DNA from: Pirellulaceae bacterium
GTDB lineage: Bacteria > Planctomycetota > Planctomycetia > Pirellulales > Pirellulaceae
Length of the DNA stretch: 64,000 nt
NCBI GenBank assembly: GCA_019636385.1
Contig: JAHBXT010000004.1
Location: forward strand, 558,001-622,000
Reading direction: 5' to 3'
The number at the start of each line of letters is the position of its first letter. The first letter of the stretch is position 1. Under the pieces are notes generated by a model, which had not been told where the DNA came from, ran no database searches, and saw only the letters and a program-made list of their open reading frames with translations. Positions 52,142-61,752 of this stretch are shown piece after piece. Both the position numbers and the translations under genes were made by a program.

Positions 52142-53461
52142 ATGAACCAAAATCTCAATCTACCACCCGGTCCCAGCGGTCGATGGCTGCCGACCTTGAG
52201 GTTTGTTCGTCAGCCACGCAAGTTGCTGGAAGCATGGCGAGACCAGTATGGCGATCCCTTCTTGTTTCATGCACTCAATGGCCCGGTGGTGGTCACTGGT
52301 CGCGAAGAATTGATTCGGGAAATATACGGTCAAGACCCCGATATCTACGACCGATTCGCTGAGCAAACGACCGTACCGCTGTTGGGAACCGGCTCGATTT
52401 TTGCCATGGCAGGCAGTCCCCATCGGCGCGAACGGCGATTGTTGATGCCGATGTTTCATGGCGATCGCATGCGAGCCTACGGGACCAACATGTGCCAGCA
52501 AGCGGTTGAGCAGGCTGAAGCTGCCTGTAGAACGGGACGTGTTGAGATACTACCGCTAATGACCAATATCTCGTTTGGCGTTATCGTGCAGAACATCATC
52601 GGCGGAACCAGTGGCCATGATCTTCAGCGTCTAGTGCAAGCGTCTCGACGAGTAGTTGAGTCCATGCATCCGTTGTTGTTTTTTTCTCGGCGAACTCACC
52701 GGTCGTTCTTCGGACTCAGCCCCTGGGACCGCTTTTGCAGTGCAAGAGATGAGTTGTACCAACACATCGACAATATCATTGCCAGTCGTCGTACCGCTGA
52801 GGCGCAATCTCACGACGACATACTGTCGTTGCTGTGCAGTGCGACCTATGAAGACGGTCAGCCGATGAGCCAACAGCACATACGCGATGAGCTGATGACC
52901 TTCATATTCGCCGGTCACGAGACTACCGCCTTGTCACTGACGTGGGCCATGTACCATGTGCATCACCACCCAGAAGTGCTGAATCAATTACAGCAGGAGT
53001 TGCGGCAGACGGGTGAAGAGCCAACGCAGCTCGTGACAGCACCGTATTTGAAAGCCTGTATCCAGGAGACGCTACGCGTTCATCCGATTATTACTGAGAC
53101 GTTGCGCAAGTTGCGACAGCCGATGGAGCTGGGCCAGTTTTGCGTGCCTGCCGGTTACGCCGTCGCTCCGGCCACCGTGCTGGCTCATTACAATCCCGAC
53201 GTGTTTGAACAGCCCGATCAATTTCGACCCCAACGGTTTATTGACCGCTCGTACTCACCTTTTACCTATATGCCTTTTGGCGGTGGACATCGCCGCTGTG
53301 TGGGCGCCGCCTTTGCAAGCTACGAAATGGCCATGGTGTTAGGCAGTCTGCTCAAACACTTCCGCTTTGAGCTTGTCGAAACCGCTCCCGTTCAGCCGGT
53401 ACGCAGAAACGTAACGATGGGGCCGGGAAGTAACGTGCCAATGCGGATTTCGGCTCTGTGA
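52142..53461 (+). CDS. Cytochrome P450
   Basis: The 439-aa protein has all P450 marks: the I-helix AGHETT near residue 257, E-x-x-R in QETLRVHP, and the heme-binding loop FGGGHRRCVGAAFA, with the axial Cys near residue 388. LPPGPSG at the N-terminus resembles the proline-rich start of CYP102/CYP110-like class enzymes. No ferredoxin or reductase gene is adjacent. Substrate unknown. The preceding 267-bp gap (51875-52141) shows no gene. Confidence 0.95.
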   Translation: MNQNLNLPPGPSGRWLPTLRFVRQPRKLLEAWRDQYGDPFLFHALNGPVVVTGREELIREIYGQDPDIYDRFAEQTTVPLLGTGSIFAMAGSPHRRERRLLMPMFHGDRMRAYGTNMCQQAVEQAEAACRTGRVEILPLMTNISFGVIVQNIIGGTSGHDLQRLVQASRRVVESMHPLLFFSRRTHRSFFGLSPWDRFCSARDELYQHIDNIIASRRTAEAQSHDDILSLLCSATYEDGQPMSQQHIRDELMTFIFAGHETTALSLTWAMYHVHHHPEVLNQLQQELRQTGEEPTQLVTAPYLKACIQETLRVHPIITETLRKLRQPMELGQFCVPAGYAVAPATVLAHYNPDVFEQPDQFRPQRFIDRSYSPFTYMPFGGGHRRCVGAAFASYEMAMVLGSLLKHFRFELVETAPVQPVRRNVTMGPGSNVPMRISAL

Positions 53462-53562
53462 GTTTCACATGAGTGAACTGGCCGAATGCGGTTGCTCTCG
53501 CCAGAGAGTGGGAATTGACGCCGGTCCACAGGCTGGCGATGGCAGCAACGAAGACGAGCACC

Positions 53563-54423
53563 TTACACCGCTTGCAGCGTAAATACCGAAATCTCGGGAC
53601 GGCAGTTGAAGCGCATTTGATGGGTGTATCCTAAGCCACGCGTAATGAACAATTGCCGATTGGGAGCCAACTCAAAAAAACCAGATGTGTAACGACGATT
53701 AAATACCGGCAAGATCGGTGGCGGCAAAAACGGCGGCTTGCATTGTCCTCCATGCGTGTGCCCAGCTAGCACTATGCCCTGCAGCCCGCTCCAGTCGTGA
53801 ATATCACAGGTGTCCGGATTATGGCACAGACAGATGGTCGGCAGATCGGGTCGCGCTTGCTGCAACAGCGGCTGCGGCTGGGAATTTGGCGACCAATAGT
53901 CCTCAAAACCCAAGAAATGTAGCCCATCCAAATCCAACCACTGATTCCGCAAAACTTGAATTTCCCGTTGCTTCGCAGTTTCGGTTACAAAATCGGCAAC
54001 GGCCTGCTCCGACCAACGACGACCAAAATCGTGATTGCCTAAGCACCCCAGCGTAGCGATTTTTGCAGGCTTCAACTGTTTCAATACCCGCTGCAGGTCA
54101 CCGCTTAGCTCTGCGTGATAATCCACGAAGTCACCGGTAATAACTAAAACATCCGGCTCCAATTCGTTGACCTGTTGCATCGCTCCTTGCAGATAGTCGA
54201 TGGACACGCGACCAACGTGCAGGTCGGATATTTGAACCAGTCGCTTTCCATGCCAGTGGCTGGGGAGGCTAACCAGTGGCAGCCGATAGTGTTGAACAGT
54301 CAGCCAGTGCGGCTCGAGCATCACGGTCCAGGCGCCAATACCCACACCGCCCAGCGTGCAGCCGCCCGCTACCTTAAGCCATTTGCGGCGCGAGAGCGCC
54401 TTGCCTGTTGCACTTTGATTCAT
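53563..54423 (-). CDS. Tat-exported metallophosphoesterase (YkuE-like)
   Basis: The 286-aa protein has a twin-arginine signal (SRRKWLKVAGGCTLGG) and the calcineurin-like metal sites in order: VQISDLHVGR, VITGDFVDY, LGCLGNHDFG, CLCHNPDT and LAGHTHGGQ. These belong to the YkuE/YaeI-type phosphoesterases, some of which hydrolyse lipid pyrophosphates such as UDP-diacylglucosamine. The substrate cannot be inferred. It converges with the P450 gene across a 101-bp gap. Confidence 0.92.
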   Translation of the reverse strand: MNQSATGKALSRRKWLKVAGGCTLGGVGIGAWTVMLEPHWLTVQHYRLPLVSLPSHWHGKRLVQISDLHVGRVSIDYLQGAMQQVNELEPDVLVITGDFVDYHAELSGDLQRVLKQLKPAKIATLGCLGNHDFGRRWSEQAVADFVTETAKQREIQVLRNQWLDLDGLHFLGFEDYWSPNSQPQPLLQQARPDLPTICLCHNPDTCDIHDWSGLQGIVLAGHTHGGQCKPPFLPPPILPVFNRRYTSGFFELAPNRQLFITRGLGYTHQMRFNCRPEISVFTLQAV

Positions 54424-54844
54424 GCGTGAGAGTCTATCAGAACTGCTAGTTTGTCCAGCCTTGATCGGCGTTTAGACGGTTCGAAGATCAGAGCTTACCG
54501 AGGTATCAAACCATACTAATTCAAACTTTCTTGGTGGCGCAGCCAGTATTGCGAGCATTCTACTGATTGTAACGAGCGCTTCGGCTGGTGCTTGTAGTTG
54601 TCATTGGTTGTCGCAGAGACATCGAGCCAATGGAACCGTACCAATTCGCGAATATGTCGGTGGCTACCGGTTCGGCGAACTGCGTTGCCTTGGGAAAACT
54701 AGGGGCAATCCACTTGGAATGGTTCAAAACAGCGTATGATATAAGCTTGGCGACGGCCGGCCAACGTTAGTCCCACGCGAATTCAACTGACAGCAGCTAG
54801 CCCAGGGAATCGACTAACCCCAGGACAGAATGACGAGGTGCAAG
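54424..54844 (+). promoter_or_regulatory. Intergenic region with candidate promoter at 54714-54742
   Basis: TTGGAA (54714-54719) is followed 17 bases later by TGATAT (54737-54742), overlapping TATGAT at 54735. This is the best sigma-70-like pair in the interval and lies about 100 bp before the coiled-coil protein gene. A short frame at 54588-54770 has no coding character. No other element is visible. Confidence 0.4.
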
Positions 54845-55717
54845 ATGAAGAATTTGGAATTGGCGGTTGCGTTGTTGGCCGTGGTGCTGCTTGGGTGGGT
54901 GGTCACGCCGGCTCAAGGTCAGGACTCAGCGGGACGCGGACAGCTGGCCGAATCGCGCGCCCAGGATATTCAGTTGCAACTACGCATACTCAGAGGCCTG
55001 CTGTCGGAAATGGGTTTGGGGCATCCGAAAGTACAGGAGCAGATACGCCGCGTCAAATACTTGGAAGAAGACCTGCGGTTTGAGCTAACCATTCGCCAGC
55101 GAATTGCGGCGCGTTTTGCCGTGCAGGAAGAGTCGCTAGGTGATCAATTCAAGCAGCGCTCGCAAAACTACTCTGAACGACAAACGACCTACGATCAGCA
55201 ATTCGGTCCTGTACTGACCAACCTGGAGACCCTGCAGGTGCTGGAGAAGGATTGCCTGCAAGAACTGCAGCGAATCGACTGGGACTTGGCGTCGGAACGC
55301 GCTATCCTGGAATCGTCCAAACAAGAAACAGTACCTTCTCCACCGCCGGCCGCTACGAGCACTAAGCCCGTCAAGCCAGCCAGTAGTCCCTCAACCAGCG
55401 GCGGTTCGTCTGCTAGTCAATCCGACACCGTGGCCAAGCCTCAGTCGCCATCCACCGCCGCCGCACTGCGCATTAAAAGCCTTGAAGCGCGGCGCGAGGT
55501 TGTGATGGCTCACATTGAATCTCTCATCAAGCAGCGCGGACCCGCTCGCGAGCTTCAGAAAATTCATGCAGACTTAACTAAGACCGAGCAGCAAATCGGT
55601 GATGTTCAGGCATTGCGAATTCAGTACGAAGCCAAACAGCTCGAATATCAGACATTGTTAGACTTGGTCCGTGAGACCATCGGCACGGTTCAGGTCAAGG
55701 ACAAAAAACTGGACTGA
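54845..55717 (+). CDS. Exported coiled-coil protein, unknown function
   Basis: The 290-aa product has a signal peptide (VALLAVVLLGWVVTPAQG), two long charged helices likely to be coiled coils (about 35-155 and 205-285), and a Pro/Ser/Thr-rich linker between them (about 160-200). No known catalytic motif is present. The ATG at 54845 was chosen because GAGGTG precedes it; the frame is open to an ATG at 54830. Its stop codon abuts the stop of the convergent next gene with no gap. Confidence 0.75.
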   Translation: MKNLELAVALLAVVLLGWVVTPAQGQDSAGRGQLAESRAQDIQLQLRILRGLLSEMGLGHPKVQEQIRRVKYLEEDLRFELTIRQRIAARFAVQEESLGDQFKQRSQNYSERQTTYDQQFGPVLTNLETLQVLEKDCLQELQRIDWDLASERAILESSKQETVPSPPPAATSTKPVKPASSPSTSGGSSASQSDTVAKPQSPSTAAALRIKSLEARREVVMAHIESLIKQRGPARELQKIHADLTKTEQQIGDVQALRIQYEAKQLEYQTLLDLVRETIGTVQVKDKKLD

Positions 55718-56977
55718 TCAGCTCTGCCAGTACATCGACTCCGGTGGCCCCTGGTAAACAACTTGCATTTGCGGTGTCGCGATCGGAACTTGGCCGGCGT
55801 GCAGCGAATCGACTCCGCCAATCACCATTCCCGAAGTCAGCAGAGTCCGCTCGACGGGATAGATGGTTTTGCCGTGCACGATCATCTGCTCAACGTGATA
55901 AGACAACGGGTTGAAGAAGTCGGCGGTCGTCGAGCTTTGCCCGGGCATCGGCAACATCATTTGGCAGCCGATGATCTGGCCGTTGTCAGCACGCATGCCT
56001 GCGTAGTTAAAATCGCGAATTCCCGTCATAAAGATGGCGGTATGGAATCCGTCGCGATGCTCGATGAAATAACCAATAGTATCTGGCAACGACCGTTTGG
56101 CCCATTGGAAACTTAAGCGCTCCGTGGGATATCCTGTCTCCACCGGCAAATTGTGGCTGCGACTGAGAGCTGACAAGAACAATTGCTGAGTCACATCGCG
56201 CTGCGACAGCAAGTCCCACAACTGCTCTCCGCGAACTGCATGCACCGAGCTGATACCGACCTCGCCACCGCGACGGCGTTCGGACATGCACTGAGCCGTC
56301 TCCAGCGCGTGAAAATCATAGCTGTCTACGCCACCGTAGGCTACGCAAACGCTTTCCCGTAGTGGCACATCAAAGGGCATGTCGATCGAAGGCAAGCGCC
56401 AGGTCACTGGCAACGACGAACCCGCATAAAAGGGGAATCCCAGTCTGCGCGAATCTTCCACCATCTCCACACACTCGTCCCACTCGGTAGACAAGTGCTT
56501 GTCGTTGAACACCGGCACGCTGCGGCCGCTGTCTTCAAAGACACGTACCATCTCTTTGAACCACGCGTAACGCGGATATCGAGTTTGACCTTTCTCGTTG
56601 CGCGGGTAGTCGCCGTGCTCGCCGATAATCAACACGCCATCGACGGCCAGCTTCGAGCCGCCCAAGGTCAAGGCTTCGGCAATCGAAGAATACTGCGTGA
56701 GTCCGTATTTTTCCAGTCGTTGGCGGCCGATATCCCTGTCACTAAATTGATCGATATACACCGCCGCCAGCTCGGCAGCCGGATCACGCCAGTGTCCGCC
56801 CATCATGTATCCAGCCGCAAAGCGATCCAGAAAGTGCTGCGCGTGTGAGTGTGTAAATACTGTGGTACCTAAGAATGCTATCTTCTTGCGCGGACCAGCA
56901 GCATGGGCGGTAAGTGCAGAGAGAGCGCCTGCGGCAGCGATTCCGTGCACGAATCGTCTACGATTGAGTAACTTCAT
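55718..56977 (-). CDS. Tat-signal oxidoreductase-like protein
   Basis: The 419-aa protein has a twin-arginine signal (NRRRFVHGIAAAGALSALTAHAAG) and then a Rossmann-like start (KIAFLGTTVFTHSHAQHFLDRF). The middle part (VDGVLIIGEHGDYPRNEKGQ, VPVFNDKHLSTEWDE) recalls Gfo/Idh/MocA-like proteins that have lost the EKP motif. I see no clear catalytic residues. GGAGGG precedes the ATG at 56977. Its start is one base from the stop of the creatininase gene, so the two form an operon. Confidence 0.8.
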   Translation of the reverse strand: MKLLNRRRFVHGIAAAGALSALTAHAAGPRKKIAFLGTTVFTHSHAQHFLDRFAAGYMMGGHWRDPAAELAAVYIDQFSDRDIGRQRLEKYGLTQYSSIAEALTLGGSKLAVDGVLIIGEHGDYPRNEKGQTRYPRYAWFKEMVRVFEDSGRSVPVFNDKHLSTEWDECVEMVEDSRRLGFPFYAGSSLPVTWRLPSIDMPFDVPLRESVCVAYGGVDSYDFHALETAQCMSERRRGGEVGISSVHAVRGEQLWDLLSQRDVTQQLFLSALSRSHNLPVETGYPTERLSFQWAKRSLPDTIGYFIEHRDGFHTAIFMTGIRDFNYAGMRADNGQIIGCQMMLPMPGQSSTTADFFNPLSYHVEQMIVHGKTIYPVERTLLTSGMVIGGVDSLHAGQVPIATPQMQVVYQGPPESMYWQS

Positions 56978-56978
56978 A

Positions 56979-57737
56979 TCATCCCTCCCAACTAGAACCA
57001 TCCCACTGAATCATCCGCCGGAGCATATGTTGAACGCCTCGAGCAAAGTTGCTCAACAAGAATTCGCCCTTATCGGCATTGGCGGCGCGTGGCCAGCCGA
57101 TGTGACCAGGTTGTGAGCGTTCTGTGGTAGTCCAAGCTCGCGTGGCTGGTCGAAATGGATTGCCCGGCTCGATGGTCTCCGCCGCCGCATAATTGCCGAC
57201 CAATTGCGGTGCGATGCACAGCATCATTGAGGTTTCCCACTCGCAGGCGTGGCCCATCTCGGACTGAACGAGTTTCTGCTGGCTCATCTCCTGCTCGTCA
57301 GCCAAGGACCAGTAGGTACTGAACAACAGGAGTAAGTCTCGTCGCTGCCGGTACTGTTGACGCAACTCAAATGTCGCCTGCTTGCCGGGAATGTCGTTGC
57401 CACCGTGGCCGTTGAGCATCAAGATGCGGCGAAATCCGTGCTGTACAGCATTATCCAATAGCCCGACCAGCATGTCCAAATAGGCGCGAGGAGGGCTGGA
57501 AATCGTTCCTGGAAAATCCAGGTGATGATGCGAATTGCCCAGCCACATCAGCGGTGCAATGACGACTTGGTCACGCATGGCTTGCTCTGTTCGGCGCACG
57601 ATCTCGCCCAACAACATGCTGTCGGTGAACAGCGGCAGATGATGTCCATGCTGCTCCATGGCAGCAATTGGAATCACCAGCGGCGTGTCCTTGGACAAAC
57701 TGGCCACAGCGGGCCAAGCCATCTCTTGTAGCAACAT
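56979..57737 (-). CDS. Creatininase-family amidohydrolase
   Basis: The 252-aa protein carries the creatininase metal-site segments: IPIAAMEQHGHHLPLFTD, GNSHHHLDFPGT, LNGHGGND and SEMGHACEWETSMML. The family includes creatinine amidohydrolase and enzymes acting on cyclic amides in riboflavin, F420 or mycofactocin metabolism. The real substrate is unknown. It is translated immediately ahead of the Tat oxidoreductase-like protein, suggesting a shared catabolic role. Confidence 0.9.
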   Translation of the reverse strand: MLLQEMAWPAVASLSKDTPLVIPIAAMEQHGHHLPLFTDSMLLGEIVRRTEQAMRDQVVIAPLMWLGNSHHHLDFPGTISSPPRAYLDMLVGLLDNAVQHGFRRILMLNGHGGNDIPGKQATFELRQQYRQRRDLLLLFSTYWSLADEQEMSQQKLVQSEMGHACEWETSMMLCIAPQLVGNYAAAETIEPGNPFRPATRAWTTTERSQPGHIGWPRAANADKGEFLLSNFARGVQHMLRRMIQWDGSSWEG

Positions 57738-57921
57738 CGGTACCTGCTTTCAGATCGCTGGTTCGGCGTCTTGCCGACAATTCGTGCTTCATCCAATCTT
57801 GATGATAGAGTATTGAGTCATTGTAGAAGGATTGTGGAAAAACGCTGGTGAGCAATAGGGATGCTGCGAAATTCCTTAGCAAAACGTGGGGAGCTGAGCA
57901 CTTGGGGACACTTGCTCTACA

Positions 57922-58623
57922 CTAGCCTTTCAAGAAGGGATTATAGCGACGCTCCTCACCAATGGTCGTCTGTGGACCGTGACCAGATAACACCAACGTA
58001 TCGTCGGGCAATGTGAATAGCTTTTCAGTAATGCTTTTGATCAGAAGCGGTAGCGATCCGCCGGGCAGATCGGTTCGGCCAATACTACCGGCAAATAACG
58101 CGTCACCGGCGATAACCACCGGCGCGGACGCATACTGACTGCGACCCGACTCATGCAACTGAACTTGCTGGACATCAAAATACAGCGACAGATGATCGGG
58201 TGCGTGCCCCGGAGTAAACAGAACGTTGGCGCTATAGCCACCTACGGCAAAGACATCGCCATCATCCAAAGTCACATCGGGGTCGGGAACGTCCTGGTAC
58301 TCGCGCCCCGTCAGCCCGAACATGTGCGCCTGCGCCCGAATGCTGCCGCGCAATATTGACTCTCGATGCGCATACAACGGCACAGGTAGCGAAAATTCTT
58401 GTCGGGCGAGTTGTAGACAATAAGCAGCTCCACCGGCGTGATCGATGTGAGCATGTGTCAAAAGTACATTCAGTTGTTGGGGCTCGAGCTGGCGCACCTG
58501 CGCCATGATCCGCTCGATTTCACCACCTGGATCGACAATGGTCACCCAGTTGGTATCGGGGTCATGCAGGACTCTGGCGTTCTGCGCAAAGGGCGTGACC
58601 GGGATGGTATAGATATTCAGCAC
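57922..58623 (-). CDS. MBL-fold metallo-hydrolase (glyoxalase II-like)
   Basis: The 233-aa protein has the dinuclear metal motif THAHIDHAGG, the later ligands in FTPGHAPDHLSLYF and VIAGDALFAGSIGRTD, and the terminal LSGHGPQTTIGEE. These match the YcbL/GloB-type MBL hydrolases. It probably cleaves thioesters such as lactoylglutathione analogues. The start at 58623 begins directly with the family sequence MLNIYTIPVTPFAQN. Gaps on either side contain nothing notable. Confidence 0.9.
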   Translation of the reverse strand: MLNIYTIPVTPFAQNARVLHDPDTNWVTIVDPGGEIERIMAQVRQLEPQQLNVLLTHAHIDHAGGAAYCLQLARQEFSLPVPLYAHRESILRGSIRAQAHMFGLTGREYQDVPDPDVTLDDGDVFAVGGYSANVLFTPGHAPDHLSLYFDVQQVQLHESGRSQYASAPVVIAGDALFAGSIGRTDLPGGSLPLLIKSITEKLFTLPDDTLVLSGHGPQTTIGEERRYNPFLKG

Positions 58624-58735
58624 GGCAGCAAGTCAGTTGTTCAACGAGTTACAAGATGGGTCGCGCCACACGAGAATCCGCGCTGGCCGGAAGTGCCTGT
58701 AGTGTACGCTAGTCAACAGAGCGCTGGGTAGGGGC

Positions 58736-60961
58736 CTACAGACCCAATTCTTTGAGAGTCGGCTCCAGCGCCTCAGCCCACACTCGATAGGCGGCTGGAC
58801 TCAAATGCAACAAATCGGGCATGATCTGACTGCTAATTGTTCCGTCGGGCTGAAGAAACGCTGAACTGAGATCTCGATAGTAAACTCGCTGACCATCGTG
58901 CATTCGCTGTAAATACTGGTTGATCGCTACGTTGTTCAAACGCGCCAGATCCCACGGTCCTCCACCACGCGGGAACACACCCAGCAAGACGACTTTGGTG
59001 TCTGGTCGCTGCTGGGCCAAAGTGTGAAGAATTGCGCGAACCCCTTGGGCAACTTGGCCAGGATCTTGCATCACATGCCCAGTGTTGTTTGTACCGATCA
59101 TCAACACGGCGACTTTGGGTTTCATCTTTCCGAGGTTGCCGTGCGTGAGTCGCCACAAGACATGCTCGGTACGATCGCCGCTAACTCCCAAATTAACAGC
59201 TCGGCGCGGCTGATAAAACTCTTGCCAGGTATCGCGACCTTCGCTCTCCCAGCCCTGCGTGATCGAATCGCCGATGAATATCAACCGAACATCTTCGGAC
59301 TGCGCGTTGTGACTGAGTTGCTCTGTGCGTTGCTTCCACCAGCCTTCGTCGCCGCGACTAGCAGGAATCGCAGCCGAATTTACGTCGTACAGTTGTCGCA
59401 GATCATGATAGCGTCTCTTCATGCCGATTAAGATGTCCGCGTAGGCAGGGTCGGCATGGAGGCTACGCATTTCGTCAGGATCCAGCTGTAGATCAAACAA
59501 GTTCCACTCAGACGTGCGCGGGAAGTACATCAATTTGTAACGGTCGCTACGCACACCATCATGAATGGGCACATTGTGAACAGCGTCGTTTTCATAGTAG
59601 GCGTAGTAGATAGCATCGCGCCAGCCCGATGGCGCCCGGCCTGCATTCTCCAATATTGGCGCAAAACTGACACCCTGCATGTCGTCAGGTATCGCACAGC
59701 CGGCTAATGACAGAAAGGTGGGAGCGAAGTCAATGTTTTGAACCAGAGCGGTGCTTGCCACTCCCGGATGAATCTTGCCCGGCCAGCGCATCATTAGCGG
59801 CATTTCCAGCGATTGTTCAAACATCCAGCGCTTGTCATACCAGCCATGTTCACCCAAGTAGAATCCTTGATCCGAAGAGTATACCACCAGTGTATTCTCG
59901 GCTTGTCCCGACTGCTCCAAATATTCCAGCAGACGACCGACGCTTTCGTCTACAGCTTGAATACAGCGCAAGTAGTCTTGAATATAGCGTTGATATTTCC
60001 AGGACAGCACCTGGGCGTCGGTCAATTGGCCAGTGCTCAAGCGCTCCAGGAACGCCTTGTTCTCCGGTTCGTAGTGCGCGTCCCACAACTCTCGTTGCTG
60101 TGGATTCATCCGTCGATATTCGCCATTCTCCATACCGGCCACGAAATGCTGCGAGAATTGGGGTGGGCCATGAAACTTCATGTCATGGCTCCAATGAAAG
60201 TGATGCTTGATCGTCATCTCGTTTTCTGCCAGCAGCTTGGATCTGCCCGAGTAATCGTCGTGCAGCGTGCTGGGTTCGGGAACATCACGATACAAATCGA
60301 AATGCCGAGGATGCGGCGCCCAATTGCGATGTGGTGCTTTATGTTGGCACATCAGCAAAAACGGCTTATTGGGATCGCGAGCCTTGAGCCACTCGATCGA
60401 CTTGTCAGTAATGATGTCCGTACAGTAACCTTCAAAACGACGCTTGCTGCCATCCATTTGCAAAAAATCAGGGTTGTAATAGTGCCCTTGACCGGGCAGT
60501 ACTTCCCAGTAATCAAAGCCGGTAGGATCAGTCTCCAGGTGCCATTTGCCGATTACAGCCGTTTGATAGCCGGCCTGGTGTAGCAGCTTGGGCAAAGTGA
60601 CTTGCGAAGCGTCGAATCGGTTTCCGTTGCGCAAGAACCCGTTTGCGTGGCTGTGCTTACCGGTCAAGATACAAGCGCGTGACGGGCCGCACAGTGAGTT
60701 CGCGCAGAAGGCTCGACGAAACAAGACACCCTCTGTGGCTAGCCGATCTAGGTTCGGTGTCTGATTCAGTGATGAACCATAAGCCGATATCGCTCGTGTG
60801 GCATGGTCGTCCGAAAAGATGAACAAAATATTGGGCTGCCGATCGGCCGCTTGAAGGCTTGCACCCGCCCAGACATAAAACAGCCAGACACAAACGCAAC
60901 CTATTCGTACAGCTCGACGTTGACCCCGGGGGATTCGCGGAAAAAAGCGTACTGAGTTCAT
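58736..60961 (-). CDS. Exported sulfatase fused to an SGNH/GDSL hydrolase
   Basis: The 741-aa protein has a hydrophobic signal segment (GCVCVWLFYVWAGASLQA), then a type I sulfatase domain: NILFIFSDDHATRAI with metal-binding Asp residues and the formylglycine motif C-x-P-S-R in SLCGPSRACILTG (C91). The last about 190 residues are an SGNH hydrolase with GDSITQGW, NLGVSGDRTEH, IGTNNTG and the terminal DLLHLSPAAY. The combined enzyme could remove sulfate and acyl groups from algal polysaccharides. The ATG at 60961 was chosen; an upstream ATG at 60985 adds residues without clear signal character. Confidence 0.92.
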   Translation of the reverse strand: MNSVRFFPRIPRGQRRAVRIGCVCVWLFYVWAGASLQAADRQPNILFIFSDDHATRAISAYGSSLNQTPNLDRLATEGVLFRRAFCANSLCGPSRACILTGKHSHANGFLRNGNRFDASQVTLPKLLHQAGYQTAVIGKWHLETDPTGFDYWEVLPGQGHYYNPDFLQMDGSKRRFEGYCTDIITDKSIEWLKARDPNKPFLLMCQHKAPHRNWAPHPRHFDLYRDVPEPSTLHDDYSGRSKLLAENEMTIKHHFHWSHDMKFHGPPQFSQHFVAGMENGEYRRMNPQQRELWDAHYEPENKAFLERLSTGQLTDAQVLSWKYQRYIQDYLRCIQAVDESVGRLLEYLEQSGQAENTLVVYSSDQGFYLGEHGWYDKRWMFEQSLEMPLMMRWPGKIHPGVASTALVQNIDFAPTFLSLAGCAIPDDMQGVSFAPILENAGRAPSGWRDAIYYAYYENDAVHNVPIHDGVRSDRYKLMYFPRTSEWNLFDLQLDPDEMRSLHADPAYADILIGMKRRYHDLRQLYDVNSAAIPASRGDEGWWKQRTEQLSHNAQSEDVRLIFIGDSITQGWESEGRDTWQEFYQPRRAVNLGVSGDRTEHVLWRLTHGNLGKMKPKVAVLMIGTNNTGHVMQDPGQVAQGVRAILHTLAQQRPDTKVVLLGVFPRGGGPWDLARLNNVAINQYLQRMHDGQRVYYRDLSSAFLQPDGTISSQIMPDLLHLSPAAYRVWAEALEPTLKELGL

Positions 60962-61101
60962 GACTTCACCAGTTGTCGAGCTCATGTGACCAACACCAAG
61001 AATGCCGATCGAATCGAATGCGACTCAAGCTGAACCAGCGGCAATCTTGGGCCCAATGTAGCTCAGCCAATGTCGCAGTTCAACAACCGACTCGGATATT
61101 T

Positions 61102-61216
61102 ACCACTAAGACTCGAAGACACAAAGAATTCTACAGAGATCAACCGCCGATCGCCTTGGATTGCCAGAACGCCTATTCGCGACCGCCTTGCCTTCGTGTC
61201 TTGGTGCCTTGGTGGT
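61102..61216. repeat. 115-bp element with imperfect terminal inverted repeats
   Basis: The left end (ACCACTAAGACTCGAAGAC, 61102-61126) and the complement of the right end (61192-61216) agree at about 20 of 25 positions. The sequence type, with CTTCGTGTCTTGGTG at its right end, resembles dispersed non-coding repeats of planctomycete and other genomes, perhaps MITE-like. It lies in the gene-free interval 60962-61397, where I see nothing else. Confidence 0.6.
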
Positions 61217-61397
61217 AGCCCAAATTCTTGGCAGGCCGCTGCAATCGGCGGGTTGTAACGACAACCTTGGAAACTATGATGACGGTTTGCTGAGTTTACT
61301 TACTGAAGATTGTGGGATTTCCGAGACGAGGCAGCCGTGGAGAGAATGTTTCGGGTAACTATTCTCATCCTAGCCCCTTGGCGATCGGCTGGAGATA

Positions 61398-61705
61398 TTG
61401 GCTTGCGCTCGAACCCAGCACGCAGTTAGTGGCTGCCAGCGGAGTACGTATTATCGAGCATTGTATAACCAGGCGCGGATACGAGCGGAGAATCAATTCG
61501 ATTGGCCGCCAGCCATTGACTTGTTGGATGAATTCATCGCCGCTGCACCGGAAAGCGAAACGCTGTATACTGCCGCCAACGTTTGGTGGCGAACAGCGCA
61601 GCACTAGTGCAGATGGATCGTCTGGACGAAGCTCGTCAGGTCTACCAGCAGTGCTTACGGCTGGACCCCAAATTCGATCAGGCTCAGCAAGCATTGAACG
61701 AATGA
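61398..61705 (+). pseudogene. TPR-protein fragment with a frameshift
   Basis: One frame gives ALYNQARIRAENQFDWPPA and IDLLDEFIAAAPESETLYTAA. The next frame continues ANSAALVQMDRLDEARQVYQ and QCLRLDPKFDQAQQALNE, ending at a TGA at 61703. Together they read as one tetratricopeptide-repeat protein with a frameshift near 61575-61585. No signal or clear start is visible upstream, so the 5' part is probably lost. It ends 48 bp before the PQQ-propeller gene. Confidence 0.65.
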
Positions 61706-61752
61706 GACAAGCAAATGCTTACAAGACTTCAGAATGAGGAGTGACGTCGATC

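Noticed and set aside
61312..61737. 141-codon plus-strand frame before the propeller gene
   Set aside because: The TPR-like sequence is read in the two other frames. This frame is a shadow of the broken gene.
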